Part shown: piece by piece, positions 57,001 to 64,000 of the stretch
Layout of the letters: every line of letters begins with the position of its first letter
Position numbering within the stretch: the first letter of the stretch is position 1
Assembly (NCBI GenBank): GCA_030248225.1
Contig: JASANE010021313.1
Coordinates: forward strand, 27,417-91,416
Length of the DNA: 64,000 nucleotides
Source of the DNA: Trileptium ribeirensis
Lineage: Eukaryota; Nematoda; Enoplea; Enoplida; Thoracostomopsidae
Direction of reading: 5' to 3'
Notes under the pieces: generated by a model
Databases searched by the model: none
What the model was told of the DNA's origin: nothing
The model's input: only the letters and a program-made list of their open reading frames with translations
Translations under genes and position numbers: made by a program

Positions 57001-60000
57001 CGACAAAATGCAGCAGACATTATTATCTAATTTTACAAAATATTAGCCGCGCAAATTCTGAGCGCAGTCAAGTATTGTAAACATCAGACTAAACCCAAGG
57101 CATGCTGTTTTATTATAACCTTTAAAGTTAACATGCCCAATATCCGGTTCCTGACAGGGCAAATCATCTCGAAGATATTTAACTGTAACTGTAACCGCTC
57201 TGATTTAAGACAAGTCTGTTGATAACAACACCGCTTGGAATTCGTAAGCGACTCAAGACTTCCTAGCCACTATTGTCTTTACATTATTAAATTTTGCAGT
57301 ATCACTAAAGCCCCTGATTCCAGAAATGCAACAAGTAAATAGGAAGCGTAATAATATCCATTGTTTATGTGACTTTTCTGAATTGGGAGAGGTGTGGGCC
57401 TCCGGCATTTCGTTCTGGGTACCTTCTGACAAAAACTCGGTTGGCAACCCGTTCGTGCCAAAACACAAAAATTTTAAAAATCCCTTGCAACAGTTTTAGC
57501 TGCCGCCCTAAAACATACCCATTTGACACTAAAATCTACAAAATTTTTGCAATAAAACCCTTTGGAATGCTAAAAATTCTGTTAAATTTACTGAAAAATT
57601 TTGTAAACCTAAAACACGATTAAATTAAGTACAAAATTGCTAAAACACTGTTTTAAACCTCGAATGTATACGTTTTTCACACAGTGTTTCTAAGCATAAC
57701 AAATTTTAGCGTTTTCCATTAAAACATTGAATCAGGGTTTTTTCAAAGTGGGCCCTGGATCCAGCTAATTTTGGGTCCAGACCTTAACGCTGGGTCCAGA
57801 CTTACAATTTCTGGCTCGAGAATTTCACGAAATTTTACACAATAAAGAAACATAATTACTAAACGAAGATTGACATTATTAATTCTCTGCCTGTCCGAAG
57901 CCAGGAAAAGAGAGCCATCTCTGAAACCAGCAGCAAGCAACTGTATACAGATGTTAGCACAAACGGCTGAAAGCCTATACTTTGTAAGAGACTTTATTAG
58001 TAGACCCGATGCTCTTGAAGTCGAAACCGCCCGTGTCCAGCAAAGTTCCGGGTCCAGACCCACCTGTGGACCCAAAAAACCATACATTGAATTCCGAAAT
58101 TTTTAAGATTTCTAAGCCTGGTTAAGACATTGAGTTTATGCCTCGAGGCCAATTGCAGCGCCTCCTGCTCCAAACCACGGGGCCCGAATCATGCCCGATG
58201 GCAAAATTTTCAGCGAGAAAAGAACCCACGTCATTGCGGTTGAAGTAAAACTGGCGCATAATGAAAGTTATCTTCTGAGTTTTGCCATTACATGGCTACT
58301 TGATGAAAAATTGTACCAAAGTCTTATGTAACAACAGAGTAATTGCGTTTCAGTAGAGTTCAAAAACAATGTAGACATATGTAGCGGGATCGTTTGTGCG
58401 GGCGTAAACACTAAAACCATGCAACCGCTGCTTATTACATTATCAGTAGCCGCCAACGGCAGTACTACAGTGCGTTGGCAGTTTAACAGTCGGAAATACG
58501 GAAAAATAGTCATTTTGTACGGTCAGATCAGTTGTCATAAGCCATGGTTTTAGCAGTTTTTTCGTTATGACAATGAAAGTTGTGTGAAAAAAAATATCAG
58601 CATATACTGGATGCATGCTAGCTTCAGCGAATACGCCACAAATAATCGCAGTTCAAACTTTGCGATCACAAAAAATGGACAGCCACCGACCAAAATAAGA
58701 GCAATCGAAATCGCAAAATCAATTGAAAATTTGGTTTCATCAAAATTGATATCGATATTTTGTTTAATCGATATCAATTTATATTTCGATCGATTATTTT
58801 TTGCACTTATTTCTCGCCGTTACTGTATTTTAAGGAACCAAATCGCTGAGAAATAATCGCCAAAGAATAATTTATTTAGAAAATACCGCCTACAAACATT
58901 AAAATAAACGAAATATTTGACTTCATCTTTAAGCCAAATAGCTTGCTTTGCTATATTTTTCGCGGTCTCACAAAGTTTGACTATTTAATCAATCAAATTG
59001 AGACAGCCCAAAAAGTCATACGTAATTATATCAAAACCCAAGAGTCAAGCAAACAATAATTTTATAACTTTACAGATTCGGTTTCACTACGATAGGATAC
59101 CATTCTGAGATATTTTTTGACTTTAGTGATTTTGGTCCTTCACACTAATTTCTATCACCAAGGTCGCTGTACAAAACTTGGCGTTCCATCGACGCGAGGC
59201 AAAAGGAAATTCCAAGCAAAAATGTTCAGAGGATCCGAATCATCGACGAACGTGAACTGTGCAGAACATTGGACACCCGTCCATCCAAAGGGTAATTGCA
59301 ACCAACAAGGTTTTCAGAAGTTCTCGGAAACACCAGTAGTAGTGAAAACACTATTAAAAACATGATAAACTATTCTTCAGTTCTTACTGCTTCTATACAT
59401 AACATCGCTGACGCCGTCAATCAGTAGCAACGTATGAACGCGCGGATCCATTGCCTCGGACGTTCTACTACTGATATCGCGAAATTGCGATTTTGCTCCG
59501 AAATTAGCAGGTGTGTCAAAACTAAAACACACAAAAAAACGGATAAATCATGTCAAGCTGCTGCACCGAGTGGATTATGTCTAGTCCACTTCCCTTGAGC
59601 GATGGTCAAAGTTTCTTTCAGCAATCCGAAGCCTAGTCTCAGAATTGATCATCAAGATTTTCTGTCCTGTCATTTTGTATTAGGTACTAACATTATCCCC
59701 TGAGGTAGGCATGTCAAGTATTACCGCAACTGTAATTTGGGGGAAACTTGGCATGATCCCAAAAAATTATTACACGAATATGAATTAATGTAGTCTGCAC
59801 ATAATAGTTATCTAATAGTACGACGTCACACAGAACTAATTTAATTAAAAATTATTGCAGCAGTATGCCTATAACCAAGTGCCTCGAAGTCTATTCCGAA
59901 AAAAAGAAAAAATTGATCTTCAACGGCAGTTGAAAAAAGAAACAAAAGGCAAAACAGAATTACAAACAGAGGCATAAAGATGAATAGAGGCATAGCTAGG

Positions 60001-63000
60001 CATAAAGATTCTGTTTCTGGCTTGCTTGCTGTTTTTATTTCCAATTGGGTCCAAAGTACATAAAGCTTGCATACCAAAATTCCGTTCAAATTCGCAAATT
60101 TCTGTTAAAATTCGCGAATCGCTTCCTCGATATAAAGTGTTTTGGCAGTGTTTTTGACATGATTTTTAACCGTTTTTGTCTTGCTCAATCAGGCGCCCCT
60201 CTGGCAGTAATTTAGAGCCCAGTTTATGGTCATTGGGAATTGGCCGACTTAGGCGCTTAGTATTATAAATAGTAAGAAGCAAAATTTAGGACAATAAAAC
60301 AAGGAAAAAGCTAACAAAAACACAAAAAAACAAAACTTACTTGGGGCGTTCTTGTTCTAGCAACTAAACCAGATCTGAGCGCCTAAAAAGGTTAAATACA
60401 AAAAAATTGCTAACTATAGATCCTGGTTACTAGAATACAAGGGGAAATGGTAGCGATCAGAGTTACTCTACTTGTAGCGACAGAACATGGCTACACAGAA
60501 ATACTAACATTTTAAGCAACCAGAAAACGTACAAAACTTTCTTTTACACCAAACCATCTTGAAAAGAATCCGGCAATGGCATAATTTTGCCCATTTCCGA
60601 ATTTAAGCGGCACCTTGAAAACGGAAAGATAATAATGCAGCTACACTACATTAAAAAGTAAAGCTTGTCCAATTATCCGTATCGGCCGATAAGTGCAATT
60701 TCGATGTTGGTATTTTTGAAACATCAAAAATGCCTATATATATCGATATCGCAAACGGTAGCAGTTGAAACTAACTAGAAAATTACGAACCAAATTCATT
60801 AGTTTCCACATATAAACAGAAACATAGAGCGACGAAGGCGACACCATATCTTTCCAACTCTTCAAAAATCAAAGACGAGCGTTTCTCGCGTTTTTATATT
60901 AAGCGAGCGCTGTCCGAAATGTTCCACGTCGTGATTGGCATTTTGATTTTGGCTTTCTTATCACTTGAGTGGCGCCTCGTTGGCCCAAGCTTTGTTTATC
61001 CCATCTTTTCTTGGGCCTCTCCAACTTACGGTGGGCAGTGGTCTGATACTGCATAGCACTGCAAGGCGCTATGCAGTACCTCAGCCTGCTGTCACCCGTT
61101 CAGGCAATCTGCGACCATCTGTTGTGTACCTCGTGCATTTCGGATCCACAAGCAGCTTCTCAAGCCTGGCAACCGCCGTACTTTAGTCATCGCAGCAGGA
61201 CTTTCGCCGTCCCCCTACCTCTCATGATAATTAAAGCCATCGATATTGTGCTCCCATCACCATGTATCTCAGGGTCATCAGGTTTGATCCGCAGCGCAAC
61301 GAAATGTAACAGAGTTGTAAATTTGCTGACTGCCATGCAGTGGTCGCTGTGGACCATGTGTGCCACTTGTTTACCTTCTTGGGTTCTTCTGCGTGCCGTA
61401 CAAAGACACTAGCCCAAATAGTACGTATATATTTTACAATACAATATATTTAAATGATACATACGTTTTAACATATAAGGGTATAACACTAATATATTTG
61501 CCAATATCGCTTTAGTAAATATTGTTATCGGTAATCGGTATTTTTGAATAGCAGCCAAGACCTAATCAAGAGAAGCATGTGGTTTTATTTAGCAAATAGC
61601 AAAAGGACGATATTAATAAAATTCATTTCTTCCTTTGATGCACAAAAACAAGGCCTCTTTGCAAATTTACCAACTTAACTCCAGATTTTAGGTTTTTAGG
61701 ATACTATAATATTTGATTTTCACTCAAAACTAGCATTTTTTTCAAACAATAATTCATTAAGCCAAAGTAAAACTGCCACTCAATCCGATACATTATGTAT
61801 GATTTAGTCATTTAAACAAAATATTGTTTCTCGAAATTGAAGACGGGGCTGCATGTTTCGTTTTTACTGATAAACAACGGTGATCATGATACGTGGTACT
61901 TAGCAAATTTTTTGTTTCTCCTAGTGCAATGCCATCTTACATATCGCTTGCGTCAATATTTCCACAAAGTAAAAAATTGGACAATATTGTTTACAAAATT
62001 TCATTATGAACCAAAAATTCGCCTCTACTCCGGCTGACAAGGAAAATCGGAAAATATGATAAACCATTCTTTAACAGACATGCCGCTATAGTCCCTGGGC
62101 TCCATCAGCTACTACTAGTGGAAGATCGCAAGCATTATAAAACTGAACTTTTTAAATGGATGGTATTAAACCACGTACTTGATAAAACTTTCCATATAAA
62201 GTTTCATATTCCGTGAATTAATTTCCGGCTTATCGCAATCTTTGAGTCGGCGCTAGAAAATATTAACTATTTTATTGTTAATAGTACAATGAAATTACAG
62301 TAACATTAGCACAAGTATCTCTGCAGAAACAAGAACTTTTCCTTCGAGTTTGTTGGATAAATTTCAATTGTTGTGCAAAAAATTTTGCCCATTTTTTCAA
62401 TTTATTCCAGACATGTACAGAGGATAGGTAAATTTGTTTGGTGGTAGTTCGTTTATAACGCGTACAGTCATCTCAGGCGAACACTGTAATTGATAACAGA
62501 GAAATTACCTACAAATTATATTACTTGAAATTTTTTTGTACATACCTAAAAGCTACTGCGCACTGTGAGTCAGTAGTCATAAATTAAAATCTCTTCGCAC
62601 AGTGACACTCAGAAATAAAGACAAATTTTCCCCAAATCGCTCGGCAAATATTCACGAACGGTTCGACAATAGCAAAAGAAAAGTTGTTTTTTTTTTCGCG
62701 AACGGTTAGCGAAAAATTCGCTTTTTTTTGGAGCGCTACTCTATATATATAATAATACTACATTAGCTACTTTGTCCGACAAGAGTGAAGACTGAAGGTC
62801 TTATCGTCTTCCGTATTAAGCCATCTTAATTTCGGTAACATATTAGTAACAATACAGATATCTCACGGTTGCTATGATCTACCAGGCAGTCTTTTAGCTC
62901 GCTTAAAAGTAAAGGCAATATACCGCACCAATCTCCTACTGCAGTAGGATTTTTTTGGTCTACAAATGTTCCTTCAAAATATCTTTTAAAAGGGCCCGCC

Positions 63001-64000
63001 ATACATATATTCAGACCCTGAGATCGTCGAGACAAAAATTATTATAAAATAGTCGCATAAACTTTAGTACTTCAGGCCGTATTCCAACTGCATCCAATCG
63101 GATCCATTCCGATTTGTGCTCACATTGCATCCGACCTGGATACGTACCACCTCTACGCATACCATATAGGTACACTTGTCCGTATGTATTTTTGACACTA
63201 TGTCATCCGGTTCGGCTCCGATAAAATTTTGCATGTTCTATCGCATCGGCTCAGATGCAGTGTGAACACTCTACATGCAAATTCAGATCGAATTTGAACA
63301 CTGCATTGTGAATATGTCTAAAAAGTCAACGGTGCTTTTACTGCTATACTTTTATTGTACATTCAAACCTAAACTCCTCCACTTTTTTTATGTTCTCTCA
63401 ACCCCCCTATAGTTTGTAACCCAAACGAAAACTCTGGAGCCACACGAATAAAAAATAGTAAGCTGTTAAAGCCAATAAGTGATTCTTAAATACATTATAC
63501 GTTTATTGCATTTAGAAACACATGATCAATCTGTGCTACAAATCACTGTCGGATTTGGAACGAACAAACTCCCACCGAACATCGAACACTAAAAGAGCAT
63601 CTGGATTATGTTCAAAGCATGGCGTGTACATTCGCTGCCACGTAGTTTACTCTGGAATGTATAGTGAAAGGCGTCTTCATCTCAGTGGTGTGTCGGGCTG
63701 AGAGATGAAAAATATTGATCGATAAGACAAGCAATCGGTAAAATTTTTAGCTATGTACCTGAGCCAGGATTTTCAAAATTTCAATTGGGGAGTTTCACTG
63801 AGCGAAACATATTTCGAAAGTTTGTTGCGATATTAATAATTCTGCCGAAACGTCAACATCTCATATTTCGTATGGATTTTAGCAAATTGTAATTTTTGAC
63901 GGTATACAGAGTTGTACACCTAGCTTTGTGTTAAGCGCTGCGTCGAATGATTTCTGACCAAAATTAAAAGAAAACCGACACAAACTAGAACATTCTGAAA
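57001..64000 (-). repeat. Right arm of giant inverted duplication (runs off window)
   Basis: Reverse complement of 47,457-54,435, starting at CGACAAAATGCAGCAGACAT (57,001). The last bases of the window still match the left arm, so the repeat continues to the right. It carries mirrored copies of family D (57,725-58,085), F (about 58,165-58,230), E (60,040-60,245) and the candidate MITE (63,085-63,325). Small indels and substitutions are spread over the arm, more densely toward the outer end. Confidence 0.95.

Noticed and set aside
60965..61412. 73- and 113-codon frames in the right arm (and 73/76 codons in the left arm)
   Set aside because: The two overlap in different frames, show no domain, and their lengths differ between arms through small indels.

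Overview
The window looks like repeat-dominated nuclear DNA from a eukaryote, most likely an animal. It is AT-rich, has no long open reading frame (the longest is 175 codons) and shows no operon layout or ribosome-binding sites. It carries a decayed mariner/Tc1-superfamily transposase of a type common in arthropods and other invertebrates, a tRNA-derived SINE-like promoter, and many diverged interspersed repeats. Assignment to arthropods is only a guess from the transposase type. I found no complete protein-coding gene, no rRNA, no intact tRNA and no CRISPR array.

Layout. 1-3.6 kb is a diverged direct duplication of a roughly 1.4 kb unit, followed by a tRNA-like pol III promoter. 6.1-7.1 kb holds old copies of two repeats (D and E) that recur inside the large inverted repeat at the right end. 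7.9-8.1 kb is a G-tract hairpin cluster. 10.2-10.7 kb is a reverse copy of family R. 11.05-11.43 kb is a cruciform-prone AT/TA tract. At 12.6 kb a 229-base candidate exon has a short match to the Npl4 ubiquitin-like domain.

13.3-23.1 kb is bounded by inverted repeats of about 295 bases and may be one 9.8 kb element or nested elements. Inside it are a 1.6 kb block with a deleted second copy, an eight-unit minisatellite whose inverted halves covary, and a GC-rich, hairpin-rich island (17.1-22.8 kb). 24.0-24.4 kb has two small tandem repeats. 25.14-26.2 kb is compositionally extreme: a G-poor stretch switches to a 759-base stretch with only eight cytosines, six of them in CpG. 26.7-27.5 kb is a tandem repeat with a period near 340 bases.

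From 27.5 to 47.7 kb, family R recurs many times, with a dead mariner at 33.36-34.57 kb and copies of a short motif (family F). From 47.46 kb to the right edge the window is a giant inverted duplication: arms of about 7 kb, nearly identical where sampled, around a 2.56 kb spacer. The right arm is cut by the window edge. The region is best read as layers of insertion, duplication and inversion, not as a set of cooperating genes.
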